The notes beneath the pieces were generated by a model. That model was not told the origin of the DNA. It did not search any database and saw only the letters and a program-made list of their open reading frames with translations. Shown one piece after another: positions 1 through 14,000 of a stretch of DNA of 60,000 bases (its first letter is position 1; every line of letters begins with the position of its first letter). The translations under genes were made by a program, and so were the position numbers. Source of the stretch: Lingula anatina (lineage: Eukaryota; Brachiopoda; Lingulata; Lingulida; Lingulidae); the NCBI RefSeq assembly GCF_001039355.2, contig NW_019773703.1, positions 126,001 to 186,000 on the forward strand, read 5' to 3'.

Positions 1-2068
1 TGATCAAAAGATGACATGCAATAAAATGTGTAATTCACCTGTTAATGAAAACTTTGTTGTTATTTTCATCAAAGTGTTATGAATAAGTGATAATGTTGTG
101 TAAGCGAAAAATGCTTGATGACGCTTGGACTTTTATGATGTAACGTAGCCACTTAAGCCTTGTTTACAAATTCCATCATGTTTTTTTGGATGCTGCCTCT
201 AGAAAACAAACGGATTACCCACCAATTTTTTTTCATATTTTTTACTCATATGATGAGCAGATTTTGTCTTATAATTTTTATCAAAATTGCTAGGGCAGAA
301 ATGTTGTTTCTGAAATATGAGAGAGCTTCTTTTAGATGTACAATGCAGTAGTGAACCTGTCATGGAATAGGGCTTGAAGTTATTCCTCTACTTGCATGAC
401 CCGATGTGTGCCACACTTGTCACTGGATATATCATGCCCTAGCATGTGTTGGAACATTGATAAATAGTGAGCATCAAATTAAGTGTTATGGCTAGCCTAG
501 ATTTAGCTTGATGCTTGATGTTCAGAGCCATAGGTTATCTCTTGGACAAGCTCATCGTATTGAATACTTAGTACAATACTTACGTAGTTTTCTGCCATAA
601 TGGAGCATCTACTGGTCTCTCATAAATATAAATAATTATGCAATATTCTTTATTTTTTCCTGTGGCAAAAAGGAAATCTGTAAGTAGAGACTAGAAATCC
701 ATTGGATAATAGAAGAAGTTAGCTTTCAGTGGTCTCAACACATAAAGATCAAAGATCGTGTTGGTTATTTTTGACCTGTAAAAAGACATGGATACAGTAG
801 TGATATAAAAGGATGTATTTGATTTGATATCTGTCCAAATCATCCCAAGGAACTGCATGTTTACTTGACAGTAAACCACTACTCCTAAGGTGATGCACAG
901 TGGGTCCTGATACTTGAGATAAGCAGTAATAATTTAATGGTTTGGAAAATCCCCTAACTCCAGGTTCTTTTATTCAATAATGTTGAACAATGATCTTCAG
1001 CTTAATTGGTGTTCTGGTTTTGTAGCCTTAATTGCTTCAGAAAAGGTAAGGTCACTATTTCCAGGTTTTTGTTGAAATTGGGTTAACTTGAGTAAATATG
1101 AAGTCCCAAATTCTGAAGAGGTCAAAAGGGTGATGCTATATACTGACCCAAATATTTCTTATCTTATCTCAAAATCCCAACTTAGAATATAACTTTTTTT
1201 CCTTCAGAAATGTCCCTTTTACTAGTATGTCATTTTCCCCTTTTTTGATTGAAAAGTTAACAGAACATTATTAGTAGGTTAAGACAACAGAAATCAATAA
1301 ATTATAAAACAGAGCAAAAAATCTTTGATTTAATCATTGTTTACTTGAGAAAATCTTAAATTGATATAAATATTAGGTTTGGGTTTGTTTGACTATTGTT
1401 GGTTGGATGGTTAATAATGATTTGACCTCAGTTGGGAATCCAGAGTTACTTGGTATTTAAAATGAAGATTTAGACATCTAACATTTTGTATAAAATATCA
1501 CATATGTGCATTGCCCTTGGAATCATCATATATTATATCATTTGACAATCTATACTTGGCAAATGACAATAAAATGTATTTCAATGATAATCCACTGAGA
1601 ACCCATCATAGAAAACAAAAATCTATATGTCTTTTTACTGTTGACTTGTTAATTTGTTAAGTTACATAATACCTTTCTAAATAATTCAACTGTGGATTGC
1701 TCATGAGGGATGTTATATGTAAAATTGGATTTGTATTAAATGGTTATTAGATTTACTGGCCTGTTAGCACATCTTTCAATCAACAGAATATATCTGTAGT
1801 TGGTGATATAAACTGCATTGATCAGCTCTTATTATACAATAAGTATTGGCATATGTTGTATTAAATCCTGTTCATAACCTGCTTTGCCTCACATGAACTA
1901 GTGATTTCATATTGGTGTTGAAATAAAGCTGGCGAACTGTGTAAATTTCTTTATGTTTACACCAAGTTACTATTTGTACAAGGTGTTCCTTCTGTTGGTG
2001 TGTTTTAAAAACGTTTCATGTAATGCTTTCTCTTTCAATTGTTTGAATCACATGCTTGAACCTTTCAG
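1..2068. other. No gene recognised; probably intron or 5' part of the NDRG-like gene
   Basis: AT-rich sequence with only short chance reading frames. The first recognisable NDRG exon begins at 2069 in mid-protein, so this stretch is most likely intronic. I could not find an exon coding for the expected N-terminal strand that precedes it. Confidence 0.5.
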
Positions 2069-5000
2069 GGCGACCTCGGCCATGCTGAAGCCATTATTCT
2101 CACAGTTCATGACCTGGGATGTAACCGTGAGTACAGAATACAATTACTTAACACCAGTTGCATTTGAAAAGGTAGTTCCTAAGGTGTTTTTCTCCTACCT
2201 TGCCATATTCCATGCTTTCATGTTTTATATATGTTTTATAATTATCCCATAGGCTAGCTATATTTTCTGTGTGGACTACAGTTACTGCAAAGCTACTCAT
2301 CTTTCTCAGTTTGAACCTTGAATAAGAATATATCCTAGCTCCTAAATAAAAGTACCAAATGTTGATATTTCCTTCTGAAATGCACAGGGAGGCAAAAGAG
2401 TTTGAATAAGTTGCCAGTCATTTTGAAAGTTTCAATTATTAAATTAGTAATGGCGTAGCATATTAAATTCAAGCAGGGACTGATAGAGCAATGATTCACA
2501 GATAGGAGTAAATATTTCATTTCAGAGAAAATTTCAGTTTGGTGGAAAGTCCTGTATAGGACACCTTTAAAGTAATTGCTTGGGTCCTGATAATGTACAT
2601 TACCAATATTTATGACATCAAGCAAGGTTTACATACACTGACATTCAGCTTGGTGGACAGGAGACAAAGGCACAATATCCAAGTTGATTTTAGTTCCTAT
2701 CCTCTCTTTCTTGACAGACTTTTAGAGAGACTTTATTGATTTTAATTCTTTAGGTTATGCTATTTCAGGAATGAATCTTTTCAGTCTAGTTAAAGAGGGT
2801 GTCCATTTCTGTGTTTGCCTAAGTTGTAAGAACTGTTCACTTGGATATACAGGATTTTGTTTACCCAGTTCAAAACATAAGGGATATGTGTAATAATATC
2901 CTTCAGCCTATAAATATATTTCTAGTTCATGGTGGTACTTTAAGTGCAAAACACACCTGTCATGCATGCATGCACTATCCTTGATATTTTTTCTGTAAAT
3001 GTTGCATAGTAGTTATCTATCTTACTATCATGAGCAGATTTTTGAAGTTATTCAAGCAAAGGAAATTTTTATTAGCTTTCCGAGTAAATATCTAGACTGT
3101 AATAATTATTGTGGTAAAAGGCATATTAATGAAGAGTTATATCAAGACTCATTGCCCCTATTCCAGATGTATTTACAGTTTATAAGGGTGCATCACCTGA
3201 ACTGCCCCAGAGTATGTATACAGGTTACACATATAATAAATATCCACTAGTACATTCCAATGCTTCCAAAATGTGTGGTCTAACATGCTAGATTACAGGC
3301 TAGAATTTTAGTTCATGGTAGCATCAAGAACATTGTTTCCATGCCCTTGTTTTGTAATGGGATTTTTTAAACATCTGAACAGATGCATGGGCATATTTAA
3401 CACAAACGTGTCATTTGATTTATGTTTTGACTTTGGAGAGCAAGTGAAAAGTTGTTGTTTGCATTTAAGGTTGATAGTGAAAGAAAACATGATGATTTTC
3501 CCATTAATGATATATGCATTAGTATCCAATTTGTAAAACATAAGAAATTGTTGCAGGATCTAATTGCCAATTATCCTCGCAACACATATTCTACTCAACA
3601 TAGTTTGGGAATAAGTATGACTTTGTTTCCTGGACAAAGTAGTTCACATGTATACATACCACTGGGAATTAGAAGAAAATCTGGCAATTTGATAGTTTTT
3701 TAGGGTGTTCAATTGAAGTTTTTTCAGGTCACTGGTTTATCCCTGTAATCCAAAGAAATGACTGTTACTGATATACACTACTTTGATTCATGGTTTACAT
3801 GAGTAGATTAAATCTGATTCGTGGAAACATTCCTTTTAGTTGCTAAAATTGGATTAAAAATAGCACAAGAATTAAGTCTTGCACATTTTCTTATTACAGA
3901 ATTAATTGTGAGATCAACTATGTGGAATACTCACAAAATGTATGATTCATAAAAATTTGAAACATCTAATATCAAATTTGTTTCAATATTCTAGATTTAT
4001 GTTCACCAATGTGCCATGCTTGGGGAATTAAACCATTGGAGAACAAAAGAAAATTGAATTGCTTAATAAACAAAATGTCAGTCTTTGCATTGCAAATTGC
4101 TGCATTATCTGCATGTTGTCATGATCAGCACCCAATCTTTCTTCATTCCTAGAGCAGAGTAAACAATTTATGCACTAACACTTGTGTTAGCTAATGTTTG
4201 CTAACAAGCATGAATAGGGGCAGTCCTTTGGGGGGGGGGGGGGGTGTTTTAAATTTAACCTCCATTAATATATAAATTGTCACAATATCTTGCCATTGTA
4301 GATACCATGTACAATGACTTTGTGAACCATCCAAGCATGAAAGAGTTGACCTCTAGGGTGGTCTGGATTCATGTGGATCTGCCTGGACAGGAGGAAAATG
4401 CACCAGATCTGCCTGCAGAGTAAGTATGCTGCATGCACGTGCACATGCAAAAACACACACACACTTTTGCACACACACAAACGTGCTGGTTTTTGACACA
4501 TAAAGCTTAAGTCAGCCAACTTTCAAATTTATACAACTTGACATTTATGCCACAGTGTGGCAGCCAGTCATTTTCTGTCCACTTTTACATTAACGAGTCT
4601 GTCTCAATTATTTGTGACCCTTATGGATATGGAAACAATTATCATGGTGTCATTTGACAGTGGCTATTGGTCTGCATTATTGTCAACATATACATATAGC
4701 ATGCATGTGACAGGTGCACATGCATGATTTCATTGATTTGGAATGATTTTTAATTTAAAATAGTCTAAATATAATGTTTGCTTTATGAGTGATATATAAG
4801 GCTGTACTTTCGTTTACAAGTTAATCTTTTAAAAGTAAATTGACTTGTAAGAGTATTTGGCCTTCACAAACATATGAACTAGCCAAGCTTAGAACTAGCT
4901 TGTAGATATTGACAACATATAAAGACAACATCACAAACATCCAAAAATACTACCTGAAAATTGATGGTGTCCTTTCTGTAAAGCAAAATAAGATGAGCTA

Positions 5001-8000
5001 TGCCTCATGTGCCTTTGCATCAAACATGCAGCTGAGAGGTTACATTAAATTATGCATTAGGAAAAATATTCCAAAATTTTGGTAGAAAGTGAGAAATTAA
5101 TTGCAGCTGTGTGTACAGCTAAGTACTCGAATGCCTATAATTATGTAGAAATATGTTTCCAAATTGGCACAAACTCGTAGTGATGCCATTTTAGTGCATT
5201 GTTAGCATAAATAATTGCTTACATATTTATATTTGGATATTTTATCCCCCCTGCATTATATATTTTGCTGTAACATTAATATATTGTACCTACTCACCAT
5301 GACAGTGGTGCATTTGATTTAAATAAAACTACCCATATTTATCCAATATATGACTTTAAACCCATGGTTTTGGAACAGCTAAACACCAAAGTTAGAAAAT
5401 AGTCCAAAATGATTTATTTGCCTCCATGCTGATTTTTAGGGCAATGTCAGCACACTTTATCTTCTACGTTGAAGTTGTCTTTTTCACCAAAGTAATCTTA
5501 ATTGAGTTCAGTGCATGGTGCATGTAAGGTTGAAATTAATTGTTTGTTCAAAAAGCCTTGGCCTATCCAATTCACTGACATTGCTAAATTCAAGGTTAAT
5601 CCATGGATATAGACTTGCACAAGGAGTCACAGACACCCAGATACATGTTGTAGAACTAGTTCTTTGCCTTGTCTAACCAAATTTAAGGGTCTGAATAATT
5701 TGACAGAGATGAATTGTAATCAAGTGGAATGTGAAATTAAATGCTATCAACACTGTATTTTTCTACCCTGGTAACTGGTGTGACAATTAAGTGCAAAATG
5801 TGTGAAATTTTATTTTTTATTTATTCAATTTTTATAATTATTGCTATACACTTCTCAGTATCTTTTCTTTTGATGACTTCTCATAAAAGATTAAGAAACT
5901 GAACGTTTTCAGTAAAGATTATGTGAAATGATAATATTAATAACAAAATAAAATTTCCCTTCTAGCTACCGTTTCCCAACCATGGCTGAAATGGGTGGCT
6001 GCTTAGGGGTGGTGCTAGACAAATTGGGGTAGGTACTAGTATAATGGTTGCTAGCTCTTACACAATATTGAGTGTTTGTCATTCTCAGGGAGTATTTTTT
6101 CATTGAAAGAAGTAGGTGGCACCATGATGGCATCCATGGTCTATTAAATCAAATATCTAGTTTAATACTAAATGTGTGAGATGCAAGAAACAGCCTGCTG
6201 TCTACAAAATTGCATGCACAGACATTGATAATTTTTTAATCTGGTCAATACTTAAATGCATCTCTCATGTGTAGTTGTTTCTTATTACTCTATTTGTTGG
6301 CAAATCTGCCAGCATTGGGTCCCTGTAGGCAGGATGTAGCCCATCAATATATGCACAGGCATTGTGACCTAGATTATTATTATTATTGGTCAATTATGAA
6401 TATTCTCTGAAATTCATAGCCATTGTGATTAAAGTTGTTGAACATGGATCAGTGCACTTAAATTTTTTTATGGGGGGGGGGGGNNNNNNNNNNNNNNNNN
6501 NNNNNNNNNNNNNNNNNNNNNNNNNNNNNNNNNNNNNNNNNNNNNNNNNNNNNNNNNNNNNNNNNNNNNNNNNNNNNNNNNNNNNNNNNNNNNNNNNNNN
6601 NNNNNNNNNNNNNNNNNNNNNNNNNNNNNNNNNNNNNNNNNNNNNNNNNNNNNNNNNNNNNNNNNNNNNNNNNNNNNNNNNNNNNNNNNNNNNNNNNNNN
6701 NNNNNNNNNNNNNNNNNNNNNNNNNNNNNNNNNNNNNNNNNNNNNNNNNNNNTCCATTTCTCCTTGCTGTAACCACCAGGCTTTTTTTAGTTCTCATTCT
6801 CTCCAAATGGGTCTACTTACAGGTCATTTTTGGTACAGTTGTAGGATGAATATTGTACGTAATAGGTCATTCCAAGTGTAGAATATTAATATGATGTCAA
6901 AGCCATGTCAAAAGCTTGATTTAGACCAAAGCTGATTTTATTCTTGCCACAGAGAGGGTGCAATAAGAATTTTCTCTAGGAGAAATGGCAACTGAAACTT
7001 TCAGTTGGAATATTGCCTTCTATTATTAAATAAATTGTGTGATTTGGCAATTTTCAAATATCTGTCTTGCTGTGGTGGTTTTGAAATTCATGCAGATTTC
7101 GATCTCATGTCTGTGACATATCGCTCACATATATAAAGCTGGTAATCTTGACATGAAAGCATTTTGAAAGACTTTTTGCAGACATCATTATTTAGATCTG
7201 GCCCTTGATGTTTTTTTCTCCTTTTTCAATAGGCATGAGGGGCATGATATTATATGTGACCAAAGTAACATACAAGGTGTGATCTTTAAACAGCTAAATT
7301 CATAACCAACTGAAGTACTTGCAGCAGAAATTAAACAGCAATAGGTTTATTGTGTACATGCACAAGTGCACTTGCTTTTCCTGATTGTGCAAGGCCTGTT
7401 GGCTTTGTACTTGATTTATTAGATCTGTTTAAACTGTGACAGATGTGTGCCTTTTAATAATCGGTTTTTAAATGTCATTGGATTGACTTGTAGCTTATAC
7501 TTCACATGAACGATCTGCAGTGATATGACAGATTACTTCCCCATTATGATAGACCTTCCTAGGAGATATGAAATGTAAGTGGCTATTGCTTACCTATGAG
7601 GTTTGAAGGGAAATTGATGTGTCTGTTTCAGTGTGACAAGGCCTGTCATGTGCTTTGGGGAAGGAGCTGGTGCCAACATCTTGGCAAGATTTGCTGTAAG
7701 TACTGAACTGAGTGCCCAGTACTGTGGGTCTTTATTATACAGTGTCTTTATTATATTATGTTGCTCAAATCTTCTTGTTAGTTACATAGTGGACCAACTG
7801 GTTGGTTGCCTAGTTGCACACTAATTTTTATGATTGCTAGGATAATTGCCTGTGGGTATAAAAGAAACGTATGTAAGAAGAAGAGTATTAATGAGAATGC
7901 TTCCTAAAGTACCAGTCGTACATAATTTGATTCTGCTGCTAAATATGTGGTCAATAAATGGCTCTACTGTAACTCCCTTTTTTCACCCACAGATACATAG

Positions 8001-11000
8001 GAGCTAAGAAACATTGATTTCTGCTTGTGCTTTTATATAAAGAAGACAGATAATATTGGCCTGTTATTCTTAACTCCTGATTTGATTATGGATGTTAAGA
8101 GTACCTACAATCTGTTTTTGTTTGCATTCCAGATCTGTCACCCCATGAAAGTGCATGGACTATGTTTGATTCACTGCACTGGAACCACTGCAGGGATAAT
8201 GGAGACCATGAAAGATAAAGTAATTAAACAATATACACTAAACCCTACTGTGCAACATTCTCACTGTGGAAACTAGCAGTCTACTTGAGATTTCAGCAGA
8301 GATTGTTAACAAAGATTTATTGGTATTTGGTTGTGACAGAACCTGAAAATATAGAATGTAATGGCCAGTGTGGTAGTCTTACAATATTAGCTGATGGAAC
8401 TAATACTATTTCTAGTTTCGTTGTTAAGTTCCCTAAAACAAATTTTTACAATTTTGATTTACATGCATGGTGGGAATCGCTGTTAAAATACAACTTAGTC
8501 TCAGAGTTGAAACTAAACTCAAATTACAGCAGACTTCACAGGGAAGGAACAAACTGATAAAACTGATCAAATTTGTGTCTGATTTCCCATTTTCTAGGTG
8601 ATGCAGTGGAAGCTAGATCATTTTGGCATGACCCCCTCTACTGCAGCCTACCTTGTCATGCACAGATTTGGATCGGTGGGTATTGCTACTTGATATTTCT
8701 GACATTTATCATTTTGCCAGGTAGTCCATCATTACTTTGTATCTGAACTTGCTGTTGGCAGGTACAATTATCCCCTGTTTTTGCTTAAAGTGCATGAATG
8801 TGTCAGATAGTAAGAAAAGGAGGGGGGAGGGGGTGAACAAAAATGGCAGAGTCAGCAGTTTGGGATATTGGTCTTGTAAGCCATTTTGATACATTAATTT
8901 TATTTCTTAGATATTACAAAATTGCCTCCCAAAAATATTACTAATTCCGTAATTCCAAAAAAAAACTTTCTTAACCCAACCCTAAGAAACTATGGGAAAT
9001 ACTGGTGCATCTCTACGTTTTTGAGTGAGCAACCAGTGTAGGGTCATTTCCATGGGCTCTTTTTAGATATCGACTTTTTTTCAGTTATATCAGATCACGT
9101 TTACCTTGAAGAGTTATTAAAATGAAGTGGAAGTAGGTACCTTTGATTGTGTAGGGGAGGTATGCCATCTCTGTCTTAAAGGTCTCCATCTCTTATTAAA
9201 CATTTTTAGTTCCTTATTTTGATAGACCTGGCAGCAAGAAGGGAAGAAGGTATGTAGGGGTTGTGTTAATGTATACCTTCCTGCTTTGGCAGCAAAATGC
9301 CTGGGCTCTGAAAGCAGATGACTTGAGAAACTTTCCAGGGTGTGTTTGTTTAGACTAGTCCACTGACTGATAGCTTGACCTTTTCTTGCAGTTCATACCT
9401 GTGCAATTTCACTGAGAAATTGGAGATTGTTGAATGAAATGGACTTTAGAAACATCAGAATTATGTATTGCACTATGTAATTGTCAGTATCAAGTTTATC
9501 AGTCAATATCCATCAGAGGTCCATCCAGAGATACACAGAAGTAATGGGTATCACATGCTAGTGTCTGGGTGAACCCTGCTTGGAGCTTCATGGTCATATA
9601 TTGATATGTCTTATAACTGCAAAAAAACCTTTGTTGTGTCTTCACATGCTCTTCTCTATTTTCTGTGCTTTCATATATAGACAGCACAAGAGGTAGGTGG
9701 TGGCGATCAGGGCATGATTGAAGATGGATGTTCAATGTATATATTGATATATCTTGTAGATTTTTGAAGCACCCTTTAGATTATAGACACCCTTTGATTT
9801 TATGCTTAATGTTACTTCTTACGTCAGGCTGTTGCTGGAGTCTGGCTTTCCCAGTTCTGAAAGGCTTTCAAAACATTTTAGTTACCAGATTGATATTTTG
9901 CATGTAGCTTATGTAATAGCATGCCTTAAAGTTAGAGTTTGTTTTTACGGGCTCTCAGTTAATTATTTATTTGTTATCAATTAATTTTTATTGTTATTAT
10001 TAATTAGATTTAGCATTAGCCTTTTTGATCCAAGGGTTATTTTGTTAAATGACCTCGGTGGTCCAGCGCACTTTCTCTCTCAGAGCTCCCTTGAAGTGAA
10101 TGTTACCTGAAAAATCAGGTCTAGTTCACTTGCTGCCTGTGTATTATAAAAGAAAAAAATGTTTTGATCACAGACTCTTAATGGAAAAGTCCACCTTCCA
10201 GCATTGGACACAAGTTTATATTTTTGTTAGACCATATTTTTGTAAAATTTGTTAAAATGTTGAAGGGCAGTACTTTCCTGTTGTGAACTGTAGGTGTTTT
10301 ATTGCCTACAATTATTTGACTTGAGTGCATTAGCTTTGTCTTTTTATGTACAGACACATTGTCATCACCTTCAGTGTTGCTGTGCTCTTTTCATTGTTAA
10401 TGCAATTTTTGGAAAATTCACTTGATTAATTATCCTCACTGGAGTGATTTATGGCACTAGAATACAGGTCAAGTTTGAATAACAGTTTTACTGAATTATT
10501 TTTCCTGAAGTTATGAAGATGGTGGTGATTATGCTGTTTAATCTTATGTTATATTGCATCAAAATCAGCAAAAACCCTATTTTGTGCACTCTAAAAAGAA
10601 GTCTTCAAATAAAATGGTGTCATTTATTATTCTCTAACTTACAAGAATAATTCTTGGATCTATAATATATATCAAATTGGAATATGAGCTTCATTAATTC
10701 TTCTCCATGAGGTTATGCATCTTTAATGAAATTTTCATTTGTCACAAATTGGCATTTTCATTGTGTAACTTTGAAGTCTCATTGGCCTGAGGCACAATGT
10801 TATTTACATTTTCTGGATGTCCATTTTATCTGAAGCACATAAATTAAAATGGGCAGTGATTATGCTGTTAAGCATTATGTAATATTGTGTCAGAATTGAC
10901 AAAAAAAAGTGTCTTGTGTATTAGCATCATAATTTTCTTTGTGTCTGTACTTTTCACAGCTTTACTGCCTTGTTTCTCCAACATTGTTGATAAAATATGA

Positions 11001-14000
11001 AAGAAGGGTAGCAAAATATGTCTATCTCCACTATTCAGTAGGTATGCTCAGTTCCTTAGAGTGATTTGATGCCCATTTAGTGCTTTTATTCAGCCTGTTC
11101 CGTACACAAAGCTGGATTGTGGCATCGGCTATTATTATACTTATACCATATTACTATGTGTGGCTCTGTATATATGCTGCATCCCGCTTGTAGATGTTTT
11201 CTTTTTCTGTGGAAATGACTTTTAAAGTATGTTCAGATCAAATTGCCAATCTCAACTCAAAAGAATTCATAGGTTTTATTTTTGAATGAGGATTTTCTGT
11301 CATTTTTCCCTCATTTACAAATACAATTTAATGACCTATAAACGAATAAGCCATTCACATTCTTGACCTTCCTGTTTGTGATTACGTAGATGTATGTCTG
11401 ATTAACAACTCAAATGGCTATATCATGCTTATCCAAATCTGACCTTTGACCTACTTTTCATCATCAAATGTACTTTGCAAATGTTCTAGCCATAATGTCT
11501 CCAAAACTAGAATTGCAACCCTCTAGTTACTTGGGGTGGATCCAGAGATATTTTCTGACAGGCTTCCATATTATCTTTATTGATCCATCCTCCTTTTTTG
11601 ACCGTCTTCGGACATAAAAAATTAGATACCAGTCTAAATCTGCCCTGGTTACTATTGAACTTGAATAGGAAACCATTCATTAAGAATCAAAATTTGACCT
11701 CGAGTTTCATCTTTGACCTACTTTTTACCATGAAATGCAGTTTCAAAATTTTCTAGACCTTACATATTTCTAATGTAGGAGACATTCAACCTTACTTACG
11801 ATTTACTTAATTCTGAAATTGTGCATTGAGAATAAAAACGTGACCCTGTATTTGACTTTTGACCTACTCTCCACCATGAAGAGCACTTTTCAAAATTTTA
11901 AAGACTTTTTGTAATGTAGAAGAGAACTGAAATGCACTTAATCCTGCTGGTGGTGCACAACCTGGTGGCAATGCCACCACTCTTTTTGCAGTATTTATCA
12001 TTTTGACAAATATAAAGACTCTGTTAAAGACAAGTTTATACCATGTATATTTGTGTAATGAGTATGATTTTCTGATGATTATATTTCGTGTGATATTTTA
12101 GAATATGTTTGCTTTTATAACATATAAAAGCAGTATATGGTTTGATACGGGTGTTGCAGTGCAACAAAATCAATTGTGTCAGATTTGACAGTGATCTCTT
12201 ACAGTAATCATCCCACTTATTTGAAGTACATAGATTGATTATGACAATATTTTATTTGAAATGCTTCGAAGAGTTAACAAAAAGGGAGTTGGAGTCATGC
12301 TTGCAAAAACTTGCAAGAAACTATAAAAAAAGAAAAATGGTGCAATTACTGTATTGCGCCATATATCAAGATATCACTCATATATTTACAATGTATTCTT
12401 ACTTTCAAGATCACACTTTAAAATCAACATTAATTTTGCAGTTTGAGGCTGTTGATAAGCAGATGGAGCAAATTGTAGAAGACTTCCGGAATAAACTTAA
12501 GAAGGAGGTGAACCCAAAGAATCTGACCAAATTTGTGGATTCTTTTATGAAGTAAGAATTAATGGCATACAGTCACCATTAGAATGTTGATTAAGAAACT
12601 CTGATGATACCTCTGTTGCAGCAGCAGCAAATTGCTGTAGATATAACACAACATCTGTATACTTATGCCGCTGTAAATTAAAGATAGGTTTGTTCCTAGT
12701 AATGCATATAAACCACTTCTACTTGTTTCTAATATGGCTCAACATGCCAAGAGATAAACCCAGTTTATCACATATCAAATGGTTTATATGTGTTACTGGA
12801 ACTTAACATTTTCATTGATACTTTTTATGCTGTTATTATGAAGATTATTTACAATAATTATACACATAGGACCCAGGCATTGTCATAGATATGTAGGGAT
12901 TGGGGTCCCTGAGGGTGAGCTACTCTTTACAGTGTGGAGAAGTGTAGGGATTTGGTTTGACTACCCAGTGAAACCATGTAGTTATGAATTATTATGAGGT
13001 TAGATATAAAATAAATGTTTATGTGACATGAAGATTATTTAACAAGGTTTGCATTTCTGTCTTAATGTGTTTTTATGATTACACTTGGTGTATTTTTTTT
13101 TTCTTTTCAGACGTTCGGAACTCTTGCCAGACCTTAAAAACATAACGTTTGTATTACACTTTTGCTCTAGTTTATAAACCCCTGAGAAACAAAAAATGGC
13201 TTTTCATATAATACAAATTTGGTTCAAAACCTTAGCAGTCATTGCTGAGACTTAATTTTGACTGGTATTTTTGTTTGAAGTAACCTTTTTGTACTTGCAG
13301 AGTGTCCCTACTTTGCCCAAAATTATGCTTACCACAATTAACTATTTGATTTGTTTACTTATAAAATGTGAACAAGGATTTGCCATGATTTTATGTAAAA
13401 TGCTATTTTTCATCATTTGTGAAATGTATTGGAAATTATAGATGTGGGAATGACAGTATTACATTATATAGAAAATACATGTAGTATTAGAATATTTTAT
13501 GTTAAACAATACCTTAAAAGTAACCACTAATATTCTTAATTCTTTAGCTGCTTTGTGTTGCTGGTGACAGGGGAGAAGGCCTCCTTTAATCATACATGCA
13601 AAACCCTAGAGGTGAATTTTAGGAAAAGCATTGAAAACAAGAAAAAACTGGAGTCACTGGAAGTTGAAGGTGTAGCTAATGTTATTGTGGAGAGAGTAAG
13701 TAAAAGTTGTCACATCAGTATACAACATAGTACAACTGACTCTAACTTGCAATTGTACCATTTTACTAAAATGTTTGAAGCTTGATTCATGCACAAATAG
13801 ACTTGTAACCATGAACAGATACGAACAAGAAAAATACTTTAAATTGTAGAGACATTTTTTACAAGAGAAATTTGCAGATTCATTCAGGAAAGTGGAATAG
13901 CACATGGGAATAAAAATTAATCTAATACTGAACAAAAGAAAAAAAAGAATAACACAGCAATGTTCCAAAGTTACGATCAGATCACAAGTCTTCAACAGAG

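Larger units (their letters stand above)
8676..12441. other. Long repeat-bearing intron of the NDRG-like gene
   Basis: Non-coding, AT-rich. It contains a dispersed direct repeat (around 10515-10590 and again 10850-10925, sharing a GTGATTATGCTGTT core), a three-unit tandem repeat at 11434-11940 and an inserted short inverted-repeat element. No coding exon was found; the flanking exons join in phase 0. Confidence 0.6.
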
